A stretch of 64,000 bases of DNA from Lactiplantibacillus daoliensis (GTDB lineage Bacteria > Bacillota > Bacilli > Lactobacillales > Lactobacillaceae). The position numbers and the translations under genes are program-made. Location of the stretch: contig NZ_BJDH01000010.1 of the NCBI RefSeq assembly GCF_005405005.1, positions 91,274 to 155,273 of the forward strand, read 5' to 3'. The notes below the pieces were generated by a model. It saw nothing but the letters and a program-made list of their open reading frames with translations, had not been told where the DNA came from and did not search any database. Below, piece by piece: positions 28,624 through 37,305 of the stretch. Positions within the stretch are counted from its first letter, which is position 1, and every line of letters starts with the position of its first letter.

Positions 28624-29268
28624 TTATTTCGGATCAATAAACCCATTTTCCAAAATCGCCATATACTTTTTTGCTCGTTCAGCGACCCATTGTGCATCTG
28701 CCATTGTTTTCATTTCAGGACGTTTTTTTGCTTGGGCTTGAAACTCAGCAAAAATTTGATTATAAATCCCCATAATCAACTCAATCACCGTTTCGCGATC
28801 AACTTCTGGTCGTAATGGAAGGCGATCAATGATCTCACCAATCATCAGCTGTGAAAGTTGCAAACTTTGCGTATACAATTCCTGCAACTCGCTCTGGATT
28901 TTCGCCGGTAATTTATCCGCATTGCCATAAGCACTGATCATCAGCCGCATTTCATCTGGATGTTTACGGCCAAAGTCAGCCTTGTATTTGGTACTGCGCA
29001 CGACTAACGCGACCAAATCAACCGGTGTTTCAAAAGCTGCCGGCGTCACTTCGGCTTTAATTCGCTCCGTGGCGGCAACGACCGTCTGAAAATACAGCTG
29101 CTGTTTGCTACCGTAGTAGTGAAAAATTAACCCCTTTGAGACTTTGGCAACCTGCGCAATCTGATCCGTTTTGGCAGCCGTATAGCCTTGAACCGCAAAT
29201 TCATGTGTGGCCGCTGCCATAATCCGGGCAACCTTTTTAGGGTCTTTGGGAGTAGCTTCTCGTCCCAT
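28624..29268 (-). CDS. TetR-family repressor of the adjacent ABC exporter
   Basis: The 214-residue regulator has an N-terminal TetR helix-turn-helix (AATHEFAVQGYTAAKTDQIA...GLIFHYYGSKQQLYF, about 15-60) and a C-terminal ligand domain with no recognisable specificity. Start ATG 29268 has GGGAG 8 nt upstream. It is the third gene of an ABC ATPase-permease-TetR operon, lying 19 nt after the permease gene, and the operon promoter carries a perfect palindrome suited to a TetR dimer. This implies autoregulation with induction by the exported compound. Confidence 0.9.
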   Translation of the reverse strand: MGREATPKDPKKVARIMAAATHEFAVQGYTAAKTDQIAQVAKVSKGLIFHYYGSKQQLYFQTVVAATERIKAEVTPAAFETPVDLVALVVRSTKYKADFGRKHPDEMRLMISAYGNADKLPAKIQSELQELYTQSLQLSQLMIGEIIDRLPLRPEVDRETVIELIMGIYNQIFAEFQAQAKKRPEMKTMADAQWVAERAKKYMAILENGFIDPK

Positions 29269-29287
29269 TTGCGTGACTCCCTTTCTG

Positions 29288-30907
29288 CTATTGCGCCAAA
29301 TCCCGGCGCCGATAGCCAATACTTGCTATCACTAATATTAGCACAGTTAGTCCCAGCAGCCACCAGCTGGTTGACCAGTCAATCGCCTTGAGTGGCACTT
29401 TATTAACAAATCCGAGTGGTGTCACCTTTTTCGCCCAAGTTGGCAACTTGATTAGACTGCCTAAATACAGCGAAAAGAACCCGTACAATACCCAGAACCA
29501 GGCTAAATAGCGCCATTTTGGTAACCATCCAGCTAGTAAACTCGCCGCCGCTACCATTACTAGCATGGCCGGCACATAGGCTAACCAAACTTGCCAATAC
29601 GTCCCCCATTTAATCGGGTCAGTCATGACAGTCAGCCCAGTCACATACATGCCAACTAGTCCTGCCAAATAAACCAGCAGAGCTTCAGCCAACGCAAAGC
29701 CAGTGTAACTGGCCCACACATGCCAACGTGATGTGGCGGTCGCATATAATTGGTGCAAATAACCCTTATTCTCGTCACTCACTAATTTCAACATCGTCTG
29801 AACTGCTGGAATCAATGCCACGACCACAATTACGATTGCAAGAATAGCGATAAAGTTTTTCACAATCACCCGATTTGCGGCCGCTAATGCCGAGGTCCCT
29901 AATAGTTGCTTAATCATTGGATTGCTTTTGGCTAAATCACCAATCGTATTGAAAATGGAGCCATAAGCAGCACCCAAGACTAAATTACCAACGGTCCAGG
30001 CTAGCAAGGCGGTTCGTGATTCACGCCACAGTAACGTCATCGGTCCAGCCAAAAATGGTGATGCCGTCCGTCGACCTTGACGTGTCGCGATGAAACCGGC
30101 ACCCATGTCGCGTCGCCAATTCAACGTCGCCGCCAAACCTGCACAGACCAAACCAAACAGTAGCATCCAAAGAATCGGTAACCAATCATTATTTTGATAA
30201 ATACTCAACTTTTCGATCCAACCGAATGGAATCCACCAAGTGGTCTGCGGGTCACTGACATCCGTGCTCATCCGTGCGATATACATAACACCAAAAATGG
30301 CATAACTGAGCATGGTCGTCTCACCAGCATTATCGGCTAATTGCGCAATGAGTAGTGTCAGCATCCCAAATAACCAACCCATCGCAGCCAGACCAAAACC
30401 AATCAGCCAGTTACCAGCCGTATCAGCACCTGGCATACCTGAAACTTGTAGCCCCGCCCCATACAGTAAGCCGAGGACAAAATTCAGTCCAGTTAATTCC
30501 ACAACGCCCGCTGTTAGTGGTGCTAGACGGCCAACGGCATGTGCGCGAACAAGTTCTAACAAGCCATCGTCTTCTTCACCCCGGGTCGTTGCGACGGCTA
30601 ACATAATATTCATAATCACCATAACGATGGCCATGAACACCACCATTTCCGTCGCAAAAATCTTTGCGGTCGTATAGGGTGGTTTCGCCATGAAGGCCCC
30701 AAACAAAGAGACCATCGCTGGTGACTTCAACGTTTTCACAATCGAGTCAATGGCCTTGGATGTGCTATAAATGCCATCGAACTTAGCGGCAATCGCTGTT
30801 AATAGTCCCGCCAAAGTGACCGTCCAAATCAAGATTTTCGTCCAATCACGCTTTAAATTAAGCCGAATTAGTAATCCGGTCCGTTTAAATAATTGTCCTG
30901 ACATCAT
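29288..30907 (-). CDS. ABC-2 type exporter permease (tetronasin/polyketide-exporter type)
   Basis: The protein of about 539 residues has roughly twelve hydrophobic helices in two halves with the large-permease layout of polyketide antibiotic ABC exporters, here accompanied by a TetR gene. Motifs include TTRGEEDDGLLELVRAHAVGR in the first half, and the corresponding second-half loop has SDENKGYLHQLYATATSRW. ATG 30907 is preferred (GGGGAG 8 nt upstream); a GTG at 30916 would overlap the ATPase stop. It would form the channel for the ATPase encoded just upstream. Substrate unknown; drug or peptide efflux is inferred. Confidence 0.85.
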   Translation of the reverse strand: MMSGQLFKRTGLLIRLNLKRDWTKILIWTVTLAGLLTAIAAKFDGIYSTSKAIDSIVKTLKSPAMVSLFGAFMAKPPYTTAKIFATEMVVFMAIVMVIMNIMLAVATTRGEEDDGLLELVRAHAVGRLAPLTAGVVELTGLNFVLGLLYGAGLQVSGMPGADTAGNWLIGFGLAAMGWLFGMLTLLIAQLADNAGETTMLSYAIFGVMYIARMSTDVSDPQTTWWIPFGWIEKLSIYQNNDWLPILWMLLFGLVCAGLAATLNWRRDMGAGFIATRQGRRTASPFLAGPMTLLWRESRTALLAWTVGNLVLGAAYGSIFNTIGDLAKSNPMIKQLLGTSALAAANRVIVKNFIAILAIVIVVVALIPAVQTMLKLVSDENKGYLHQLYATATSRWHVWASYTGFALAEALLVYLAGLVGMYVTGLTVMTDPIKWGTYWQVWLAYVPAMLVMVAAASLLAGWLPKWRYLAWFWVLYGFFSLYLGSLIKLPTWAKKVTPLGFVNKVPLKAIDWSTSWWLLGLTVLILVIASIGYRRRDLAQ

Positions 30908-30912
30908 CCGAC

Positions 30913-31833
30913 TCACTCCCCATCAGCAGTCCGCGCATCATTTGGTGATTCATAATACCGCATAAATAAATCTTCCAAAGTTGGCGGGGTACTCGTCAAA
31001 GTGACTAGTTGTTTCGCGGTTAAATACTGCATGACTGCAGTGAGCTGATCCGCTTCAACAGCCAAGCTGACATGATTCTCACCATGTTTGGTCGTTAGAC
31101 CATGGACCCCTGGTAACGTTGCTAGGCCCGTTAATGGCTGTACCGTCTGCACATCGATCGTGGTGCGCGTCAAATGCCGCATCTCGGCCAATGTGCCAGT
31201 CTCAACAATGGCGCCTTCCCGAATAATGCCAATCCGATCACACATTTTTTCAACTTCTGACAAAATATGACTTGAGAGTAAAATACTCTTTCCCGCAGAT
31301 TTAAGCTGGAGCACGTGTTCTTGGAAGGTCTGTTCATTAAGTGGATCTAAGCCGGAAGTCGGCTCATCAAAAATATAAAAATCCGCATCCGTTGAGAACG
31401 CTGCAATCAAAGCGACCTTTTGACGATTTCCTTTTGAATAAGTCCGGGCCTTTTTACGTGGGTCTAAGCCGAATTCTTTGATCAAGGCATCCGTCTTTTC
31501 CGAATGGTGTTCACCATTCATCTTCAAGAAAAGATCAATGATTTCACCGCCACTCAAGTTAGGCCATAAATAGACATCCCCCGGCACATAGGCAATCCGC
31601 TGATGGATGGCGACACTCTTTTCCCACACATCTTCACCAAAAATAGTTGCGGATCCACCGTTCGCCTTTAAAATACCTAGTAACACTCGGATTGTCGTCG
31701 ATTTACCAGCGCCGTTAGGGCCGATAAACCCAAAAACTTCCCCCGGATAAATTTCAAAATCAATATCTTTTAACGCTTGAAACTTGCCAAAACGTTTCTG
31801 TAAATGCGAAATCTTTAATAATGGCGTTGTCAT
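30913..31833 (-). CDS. ABC exporter ATP-binding protein
   Basis: The 306-residue ATPase carries Walker A GPNGAGKST (38-46), Walker B DFYIFDEPTSGLD and a C-terminal extension typical of drug/bacteriocin exporter ATPases (CcmA-like). The signature motif is the modified YSKGNRQK rather than LSGGQ. ATG 31833 follows GAGGGGG. It is the first gene of the exporter operon, with the permease 5 nt downstream. It probably drives efflux of a hydrophobic compound. Confidence 0.9.
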   Translation of the reverse strand: MTTPLLKISHLQKRFGKFQALKDIDFEIYPGEVFGFIGPNGAGKSTTIRVLLGILKANGGSATIFGEDVWEKSVAIHQRIAYVPGDVYLWPNLSGGEIIDLFLKMNGEHHSEKTDALIKEFGLDPRKKARTYSKGNRQKVALIAAFSTDADFYIFDEPTSGLDPLNEQTFQEHVLQLKSAGKSILLSSHILSEVEKMCDRIGIIREGAIVETGTLAEMRHLTRTTIDVQTVQPLTGLATLPGVHGLTTKHGENHVSLAVEADQLTAVMQYLTAKQLVTLTSTPPTLEDLFMRYYESPNDARTADGE

Positions 31834-31915
31834 CGTCGTTTCCCCCTCGGATGTGACCACGCAAGCTGTCAGTCTGATGCGTGCAGTCACACTAAGATTT
31901 TCTAATGCAGAAGCA

Positions 31916-31959
31916 ATAATAATCCACGTTGACTCACAAGTCAATGACTTGTGAGTCAA
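31916..31959 (-). promoter_or_regulatory. Exporter operon promoter with a perfect 31-bp palindrome
   Basis: 31929-31959 is a perfect inverted repeat: arms of 15 bp (TTGACTCACAAGTCA and its complement) around one central base. The right-hand TTGACT (31944-31939) doubles as -35, with -10 TATTAT (31921-31916) after 17 bp. A TetR dimer bound here would block RNA polymerase. Confidence 0.85.
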
Positions 31960-32042
31960 TAATCATCTAAAATTTTTTATACCGACTAAAACACTGATAA
32001 ATCGGGCACTTATAATCTGAAATTCACTTAAATAACGACTAA

Positions 32043-32070
32043 CAAAAACAGCGACTCTTTTTAGCCGCTG
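32043..32070 (-). terminator. Terminator after the short-chain dehydrogenase
   Basis: On the minus strand CAGCG and CGCTG pair around GCTAAAAAGAGT, followed by TTTTTG. The stem is short, so termination may be partial. Confidence 0.55.
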
Positions 32071-32083
32071 CTCATTCATTAAT

Positions 32084-32878
32084 TTAAAAAATCGTTGGCA
32101 CTAACCCACCGTCAGCTCGCAAGGCCTCACCTGAAAAGCTGCTAGCGAATGGACTTGCAACGAAGACAGCTAACCGACCAATTTCGTTAGGCCGAATTAA
32201 GCGTTGAATTTGAGATAAGGGGCGATGATTGATCATAAAATCATGTTCCCATTGATCCGCCGGCAAGTTCGAATCAGCATACATTTCATTCAGCATATGT
32301 TGGACGCCTTCCGTCAACGTCGAACCCGGCATGACCGTATTCACAGTAACGTGTGTGCCAACCGTCAGTTTTGATAAACTTTTTGCTAAGGATAAGTTCA
32401 TTGACTTCGTCATCGAATATTGTGGCATCTCACCAGAAGGCATGACTGCTTCTTCGCTCGCAATAAAAATCACGCGACCGAAATCATTTGCTAACATCGC
32501 CGGTAAATAATGACGTGCGAGGCGGTTTCCGGATAGGACATTCACTTTAAAGAACCGTTCCCAAGTCGCATCATCAATGGCATCGTAAGCCATCGGGGCA
32601 AAGATTCCCATATTATTAACCAGCACATCCACGGTCGGCACCTGTTCAAATAACTGAGCCGCTTCCGCTGGATCACTAATGTCATACGGGGCCGCAATTG
32701 GCTGTGTTTCAGGATAATCTGCCGCTAACGTCGTCACAACCGCTTGAACAGTTTCTGCCCGCCGCCCATTGATCACGACGTCCGCACCTTCTTTGGCAAA
32801 TGCTTCAGCGATTGCGCGACCAATACCTTTGGTCGATCCGGTGACCAACACTCGTTTATGTTCCAAACCCATTTCCAT
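32084..32878 (-). CDS. Short-chain dehydrogenase/reductase
   Basis: The 264-residue SDR has the cofactor motif TGSTKGIG (13-20), NNMG at about 88-91, and the catalytic Ser in IASEEA with YSMTK as the Tyr-x3-Lys pair. The arginine-rich NGRRAE after the second strand suggests NADP(H). It ends with the family's FSGEALRADGG. Cytoplasmic; substrate unknown. GGAGG lies 9 nt before ATG 32878. It is a single-gene unit. Confidence 0.88.
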   Translation of the reverse strand: MEMGLEHKRVLVTGSTKGIGRAIAEAFAKEGADVVINGRRAETVQAVVTTLAADYPETQPIAAPYDISDPAEAAQLFEQVPTVDVLVNNMGIFAPMAYDAIDDATWERFFKVNVLSGNRLARHYLPAMLANDFGRVIFIASEEAVMPSGEMPQYSMTKSMNLSLAKSLSKLTVGTHVTVNTVMPGSTLTEGVQHMLNEMYADSNLPADQWEHDFMINHRPLSQIQRLIRPNEIGRLAVFVASPFASSFSGEALRADGGLVPTIF

Positions 32879-32963
32879 TCGTGAAATCCTCCGTTCAACT
32901 TAATTTTCTGACTAAGCTTAGCGGTTCCTTGCTTGAAACACAACTAAACTACCTTTAAGTGAC

Positions 32964-33004
32964 AAAAAAGACGGGCCCAGCAATGATTGCTGCGACTCGT
33001 CTTT
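32964..33004 (-). terminator. Terminator after the AP2-type protein gene
   Basis: On the minus strand AAAGACGAG and the complementary CCCGTCTTT flank an inner GCAGCAAT/ATTGCTG stem, followed by TTTTTTG. Confidence 0.85.
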
Positions 33005-33017
33005 ATATGTACGCGTT

Positions 33018-33509
33018 TTATTCCGCGCTCGTTTTAGCATAAGCTTCTAGAATTGGTTTAACATAACGTTCTTCGGCTTGTTTCCGTGCCACAATGGCAT
33101 CATCCATATCGGCAAATTGTTGATTTAACACTAAATGACCACGATACATCAATCGTGCCACCCATTTTTGGGAACAACGATCAAAGGAAACGCCAATGAC
33201 ACCACTACGGTTACGGCTATTCGGCTTCAACCGATCCACTGAAGTTCCTTGATAGAGTGGTAAATTATCGCTCCGCCCCATATTTTGGCGCGTCTTAGGG
33301 TTATCAAAAATATTCTTACGACTGACATCAGCACGTAAGCAACCACAACTCTTAGTAATTCCCTTACGAAGCCGATAACTGTCGACAACAACTTGGTTAC
33401 CACATGAACATTGACACAACCACCGGGCATTCCCATTTGGCGCACTTTCTGCACGCTTAATGACCGTTAATCGGGTAAACGTCTCACCAGTTAAATCTTT
33501 TAGTCGCAT
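33018..33509 (-). CDS. Zinc-ribbon plus AP2-like DNA-binding protein
   Basis: The 163-residue protein opens with LTGETFTRLTVIKRA and a four-cysteine knuckle: CQCSCG near 32-37 and CGCL near 55-58. This head is common in phage-borne HNH/AP2 proteins. The C-terminal 55 residues (GVIGVSFDRCSQKWVARLMYRGH...) resemble an AP2 DNA-binding fold. No HNH nuclease motif is present. Such genes occur as solitary copies in lactobacilli and may be relics of homing endonucleases or stand-alone regulators. ATG 33509 is chosen (GAGGTGAG just upstream) over GTG 33518. It is flanked by an AT-rich 340-bp gap. Confidence 0.7.
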   Translation of the reverse strand: MRLKDLTGETFTRLTVIKRAESAPNGNARWLCQCSCGNQVVVDSYRLRKGITKSCGCLRADVSRKNIFDNPKTRQNMGRSDNLPLYQGTSVDRLKPNSRNRSGVIGVSFDRCSQKWVARLMYRGHLVLNQQFADMDDAIVARKQAEERYVKPILEAYAKTSAE

Positions 33510-33518
33510 CAAACTCAC

Positions 33519-33773
33519 CTCGTTTTTATCTATTTCTTGTACCTATTACTCATTGGCCTTAAGTACAATCTATACTGATTTTATGAAAATAGTATGACGA
33601 ATACAAAAATATTCATAGCATTATTTATTTAAATCTAAATTTTAGCCATGAATTTCTGAAACACTCAACCCATACCGGCTTTAGTCATTCAATAGAATAC
33701 TACTATTTTTATTTAATGTCACTTAATATTATTTATATAATAATTATTTCAAACTTACACTAATTGAGCACAC
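33519..33773. other. AT-rich intergenic stretch
   Basis: About 255 bp of very AT-rich sequence upstream of the AP2-type gene, with no ORF having a ribosome binding site and no convincing structured element. It probably contains that gene's promoter. The drop in GC beside a phage-related gene hints at acquired DNA. Confidence 0.4.
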
Positions 33774-33812
33774 AACAAAAAAAGGCGTTTCCAACTTTTA
33801 TTGGTCACGCCA
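33774..33812 (-). terminator. Terminator after the DUF2812 pair
   Basis: On the minus strand GGCGTGACCAA and TTGGAAACGCC pair around TAAAAG, followed by TTTTTTTG. Confidence 0.8.
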
Positions 33813-33861
33813 GTCATTAGACTTTTAATCATCTGTATAGCGCTATGCAAACGATATAGCA

Positions 33862-34659
33862 TTAAATAATCCAGCCAATTGGCGCCAATCCCAACCAGCT
33901 AATCACGTTCACCGTTGTTTCAGTTGGGACCATTGGTCGTAAAACTTGCTTGATTTCGCTTTCGGTCGCCAGTGTTTGCAGGTCATACCAATATCCGCCT
34001 TTACGACTATGCCCAACCAAGTGCCAGCGTCCCAATGATTTTAAAGTATCCGTATCAATACCATCTTTTAGTGGCTCAATGTACACATGCATGGTCGGCA
34101 GCCACGCGCCATCATACTCCCGCGTATCACGGCGCAGAATGACAATTTGATTTTGTAAATTTTTAGCACTCCACCAAAACCGGAACAAAACACAAACACC
34201 AATCAACATATATATTTGTGAAATCAGCAACTGATTACCAGTTTGCATCGTAAAGATTAAGACCCCAAAGAAACCGACGCCTAAGTAGATCAGCAAATTA
34301 ATGGTGTTCATCGCCTTATCACGCATCCCCAGTGCGACTTCCAACCGCATTTTGGGATCGCCTGGCGAGACTTGAGCCGCCACTACTTCTGGACGATCAC
34401 TACCCGTATACACAACCTGAATATCTGGCTTTTGAACTTGAACCGTTGCTAGGACTTGGAATAAGTGGCTTGATTTTGTCATTTCTGCCACCAATTCACT
34501 TGGGACATACTCACTAAAAATTCGAAAGGTCGTCTTGACGTGTTTAAAATGATACCAATTACCACGTAAACCGGCTAAACACCAGCCGTGCTGTGCTAGC
34601 TTATTCAACCATTTTAATTCTTGTTCAGATCCCTTGATTAAAAACCGATATCGCCACAT
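33862..34659 (-). CDS. DUF2812 membrane protein, copy 2
   Basis: The 265-residue protein starts MWRYRFLIKGSEQELKWLNKLAQHGW, the DUF2812 N-terminal signature. It has two transmembrane helices in the middle (about 120-165), then a soluble C-terminal part containing GRWHLVGHSRKGGYWYDLQTL. It is a clear paralogue of the next gene upstream. DUF2812 proteins are often encoded with PadR regulators, as here. The molecular role is unknown; a membrane stress or envelope function is only an inference. Confidence 0.8.
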   Translation of the reverse strand: MWRYRFLIKGSEQELKWLNKLAQHGWCLAGLRGNWYHFKHVKTTFRIFSEYVPSELVAEMTKSSHLFQVLATVQVQKPDIQVVYTGSDRPEVVAAQVSPGDPKMRLEVALGMRDKAMNTINLLIYLGVGFFGVLIFTMQTGNQLLISQIYMLIGVCVLFRFWWSAKNLQNQIVILRRDTREYDGAWLPTMHVYIEPLKDGIDTDTLKSLGRWHLVGHSRKGGYWYDLQTLATESEIKQVLRPMVPTETTVNVISWLGLAPIGWII

Positions 34660-34691
34660 TTTATCGCTTCCCCTTTTAGTAATACGCTCCT

Positions 34692-35486
34692 TTAAAAGTA
34701 ACCGATTGGTGCTAGTCCCAACATACCAACCACAGTTACCGTGGCTTCAGTTGGCACAATTGCTTTAACCGCATCTCGAACTTCAGTGTCACTGGCTAAT
34801 GTGCGAATATCGTACCAATAGAATCCCTTTTTATCATGACCAACTAGCTGCCAACTTCCCAAGCTGGCCACTTTTTCGGTTTCTAGTTCCGTTGCCAAAT
34901 GTTTAATAAAAACATGCTTGGTTGGCATCCAAGCACCATCATAATTTTGGGTCTGGCGACGCAACCGCGCAACAATCGCGTGTACTTTTATGGCTCGAAT
35001 GGCTAAAACGGCGACAATTAGTAACCAAATACTAAGCATCAATTCACCGATATTATCCGGAATACTATCCTTCGTCACAAAAATTGCCGTAATGATAAAG
35101 ACTAGACCAACGAAGAAAAAGACGTTCATCACATTTAAATCATGTGTCCGCATTGCGAGCGCAATCTTCAATTGTAGGGGCGCATCCTGTCGATCAACCC
35201 GCGGCTGCTGCATTTTTGGTTCTGAGCTACCGGTATACATCACCTGCACGTCTTCAACAGTTAATGGTGTCGTTGCCAAAATTTTGAAGACTTGCTCATG
35301 ATTGGCTAAAGTTGGCGCTAACTCATTGGGCACGTACTCACTAAAAATGCGATAGTGAGCTGTCGTTTTTTCAAAGTCATACCAATTACCATGAACCCGC
35401 GTTAATAACCACCCTTTAGCGGCCTGTTTATTTAACCAGCTTAATTCTGTTGATGATCCCTTTATCAACGTTCGATAACGTCGCAT
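34692..35486 (-). CDS. DUF2812 membrane protein, copy 1
   Basis: The 264-residue protein begins MRRYRTLIKGSSTELSWLNKQAAKGW and follows the same plan as its neighbour: an N-terminal soluble DUF2812 segment, two membrane helices near 120-165 and the C-terminal GSWQLVGHDKKGFYWYDIRTL. ATG 35486 is used because GGGGAG lies 8 nt upstream. The pair are tandem duplicates that have diverged. They are 32 bp apart and presumably cotranscribed with the PadR gene. Confidence 0.82.
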   Translation of the reverse strand: MRRYRTLIKGSSTELSWLNKQAAKGWLLTRVHGNWYDFEKTTAHYRIFSEYVPNELAPTLANHEQVFKILATTPLTVEDVQVMYTGSSEPKMQQPRVDRQDAPLQLKIALAMRTHDLNVMNVFFFVGLVFIITAIFVTKDSIPDNIGELMLSIWLLIVAVLAIRAIKVHAIVARLRRQTQNYDGAWMPTKHVFIKHLATELETEKVASLGSWQLVGHDKKGFYWYDIRTLASDTEVRDAVKAIVPTEATVTVVGMLGLAPIGYF

Positions 35487-35534
35487 GTCAACCACTCCCC
35501 GTTCAATTGAACTAGTCTCCCCCTAGTCCAATCA

Positions 35535-35873
35535 CTATTCTACTTTTAGATCTTCATTTTCGATTATTTCAGTTAGTAGCTTCAGCCGGTCACGCTCAGC
35601 AATCAGCAGGGCTTCACCGCTCCCAGTAATTTCATAAATATGCACATCATCTGTATCAACACGTTCGGTCATCAAATAGTCTTTCGTCATTGCATGTAAA
35701 TTTGTGAATAAGGTTCCTAAACCCAATTGCAATTTATTTTGGGTCAGCGTTGCAATTTTTTGTGGAATATCATCACTTTTAATGGGCTTGCGAACACTGA
35801 CCAGTGTCAAAAATGCCGCCTCAGTCATTGGTTCGTACTTATCGATTAACCGTTGATAAAAATTCCCAGCCAT
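35535..35873 (-). CDS. PadR-family transcriptional regulator
   Basis: The 112-residue winged-helix protein has the PadR pattern: an early helix (TEAAFLTLVSVRKPIKSDDIPQKI), a recognition segment LGLGTLFTNLHAMTKDYLMTERVDTDDVHIYEITGSGEALL and a short C-terminal helix for dimerisation. It is the first gene of the operon with two DUF2812 proteins, so it is likely to control them. AAAAGGAGTTG precedes the ATG. Confidence 0.85.
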   Translation of the reverse strand: MAGNFYQRLIDKYEPMTEAAFLTLVSVRKPIKSDDIPQKIATLTQNKLQLGLGTLFTNLHAMTKDYLMTERVDTDDVHIYEITGSGEALLIAERDRLKLLTEIIENEDLKVE

Positions 35874-35895
35874 AATAACAACTCCTTTTCATTAT

Positions 35896-35909
35896 AGAAA
35901 GCGCTTACT
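35896..35909. promoter_or_regulatory. cre-like site upstream of the padR operon
   Basis: AGAAAGCGCTTACT is close to the catabolite-responsive element consensus, with the GCGC centre intact, and lies about 25-35 bp before the padR ATG. CcpA control is an inference. Confidence 0.45.
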
Positions 35910-36008
35910 TAATTAACTAAATTATGCACCTCTTATTTTGTGATTGCAAACCAGCTCAACTAATGCCAAATTACCGATACGACGCAGTTTATAGCTTAAA
36001 ATGAGCCA

Positions 36009-36036
36009 TAAAAAAAGACCCCTTAACGAGTCTTTT
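36009..36036 (-). terminator. Terminator after the gntR gene
   Basis: On the minus strand AAAGAC pairs with GTCTTT around TCGTTAAGGG, followed by a T-run. Confidence 0.7.
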
Positions 36037-36042
36037 CGTGCC

Positions 36043-36768
36043 CTAGTGGACTTGAATATCTGCCACCACTGTACTACTAGCATATGGAAAGTGTGATTCT
36101 GAAACTTCGAACGGTTGCCCATCATCAGTATAGCTCACCTGATTAATCACTAAGACTGGATCACCAAGCTTAGCATCCATGGCTTCAACATCCTCTGCCG
36201 TCGCTTTGGCCGCTGAAATCAAACGGTGCGTGCCAGCGATTGACAGGCCGCGTTCTTTTTCAAGATAACCATAGATTGAACCTTCCAAAACTTGTTTGGT
36301 CAAAGTAACAATGCTGGTCGGCATGATTGTATGTTCATATGCCCAAACCTTGCCCTCAACATACCGCGTCCTCCGAATCACATAGACGGGGTCCATGGCA
36401 TCGATCATTAATTGTTCAGCTTCAAGTTCAGTTGGGAGTCGCGCTTCCAATTCCAAAACTTTACTCGTCACTTTTTTACCTTGGTTGGTTCGCGTGGTCC
36501 CCAATGGGCGATCAACTTGTGATTCTTGCCGAGCATTCGTCAGACCGAAATCTTTACGCACAAAAGTCCCCGCACCACGCTTCGAATAAACCATCCCTTC
36601 AATAATTAACAATTGAATGGCTTTGTGAATCGTAATCCGGGTTGTATCAAACGTCGCTGCCAGTTTGTTCTGATCAGGCATGAGCTCCCCAGGCGCATAT
36701 TTACCAGTTTTAATGTCCTGACGCAAGCTGTCAGCGATTGCTTCATACTTGTAAGCCAAATTAGTCAC
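36043..36768 (-). CDS. GntR-family regulator with UTRA domain (HutC subfamily)
   Basis: The 241-residue protein has the GntR winged helix (YEAIADSLRQDIKTGKYAPGELMPDQNKLAATFDTTRITIHKAI, residues 8-52) and a C-terminal UTRA ligand domain (about 100-235, ending FEVSESHFPYASSTVVADI). This subfamily senses sugar phosphates or amino-sugar phosphates in many Firmicutes. No sugar genes are adjacent; the gene stands alone between a terminator and the MITE-like element. The palindrome before the GH1 pseudogene (58174-58193) has a GntR-like shape and might once have been a target, but this is speculation. Confidence 0.85.
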   Translation of the reverse strand: MTNLAYKYEAIADSLRQDIKTGKYAPGELMPDQNKLAATFDTTRITIHKAIQLLIIEGMVYSKRGAGTFVRKDFGLTNARQESQVDRPLGTTRTNQGKKVTSKVLELEARLPTELEAEQLMIDAMDPVYVIRRTRYVEGKVWAYEHTIMPTSIVTLTKQVLEGSIYGYLEKERGLSIAGTHRLISAAKATAEDVEAMDAKLGDPVLVINQVSYTDDGQPFEVSESHFPYASSTVVADIQVH

Positions 36769-36934
36769 ATTCTTTCTTTGTTAACTTCTTGTCAAATAGT
36801 TTACCCCATTTCATACCCAAAAGGAAACATTTGTATATACTTTTTATTCAAAAACTCATTTTTGTTTGACCAGAGCTTTAAGTACCCACCACAACTGCTA
36901 AATCGCTATAATACTTAGATAACAACGTGTCCCC

Positions 36935-37248
36935 CCTGCCGGTCAAGTCAGATGAGGATGAAACAGTCTTTACCTATATTCAATCTCACAAATTTTGACT
37001 GACGGAGTGCTGAGTTTGGGTGAAGCTACTTTAGATGCGATAGTTACTGGTACTACGACATTTACGATGGCTTTTGGGTCTTTCAACCTTTAGCTGAGAG
37101 GTTGGCAGTGATGAGGCCCAGTGGTGAAATTTTACTTAGTCAGCGACGGGATCAGCCGGTGGCTTAGTAAAAGGCCGGCTTACGAGACCGCCCTTTGGCT
37201 CGTAAACGTGCCCACCACGTTCCAGCCTCATCGCTGCCAACCGGCAGG
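36935..37248 (+). repeat. MITE-like structured intergenic element, copy B
   Basis: The element is bounded by 9-bp inverted repeats, CCTGCCGGT (36935-36943) and ACCGGCAGG (37240-37248). Its left half contains the ~100-base core (36990-37092) shared with 2311-2210. Its right half is a long stem: GGTTGGCAGTGATGAGGC (37100-37117) pairs with GCCTCATCGCTGCCAACC (37225-37242) with one wobble. Inside are TTTTACTTAG/CTTAGTAAAA and a perfect TTACGAG/CTCGTAA hairpin. A -10-like TATAAT at 36907-36912 lies before it. It could be a mobile miniature element or a transcribed structured RNA. No target duplication is obvious. Confidence 0.65.
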
Positions 37249-37305
37249 CGGCAATTAACCACAATTTGCACTTAAATACAAAAAAATCAAACTGAGGTGA
37301 CCCAC

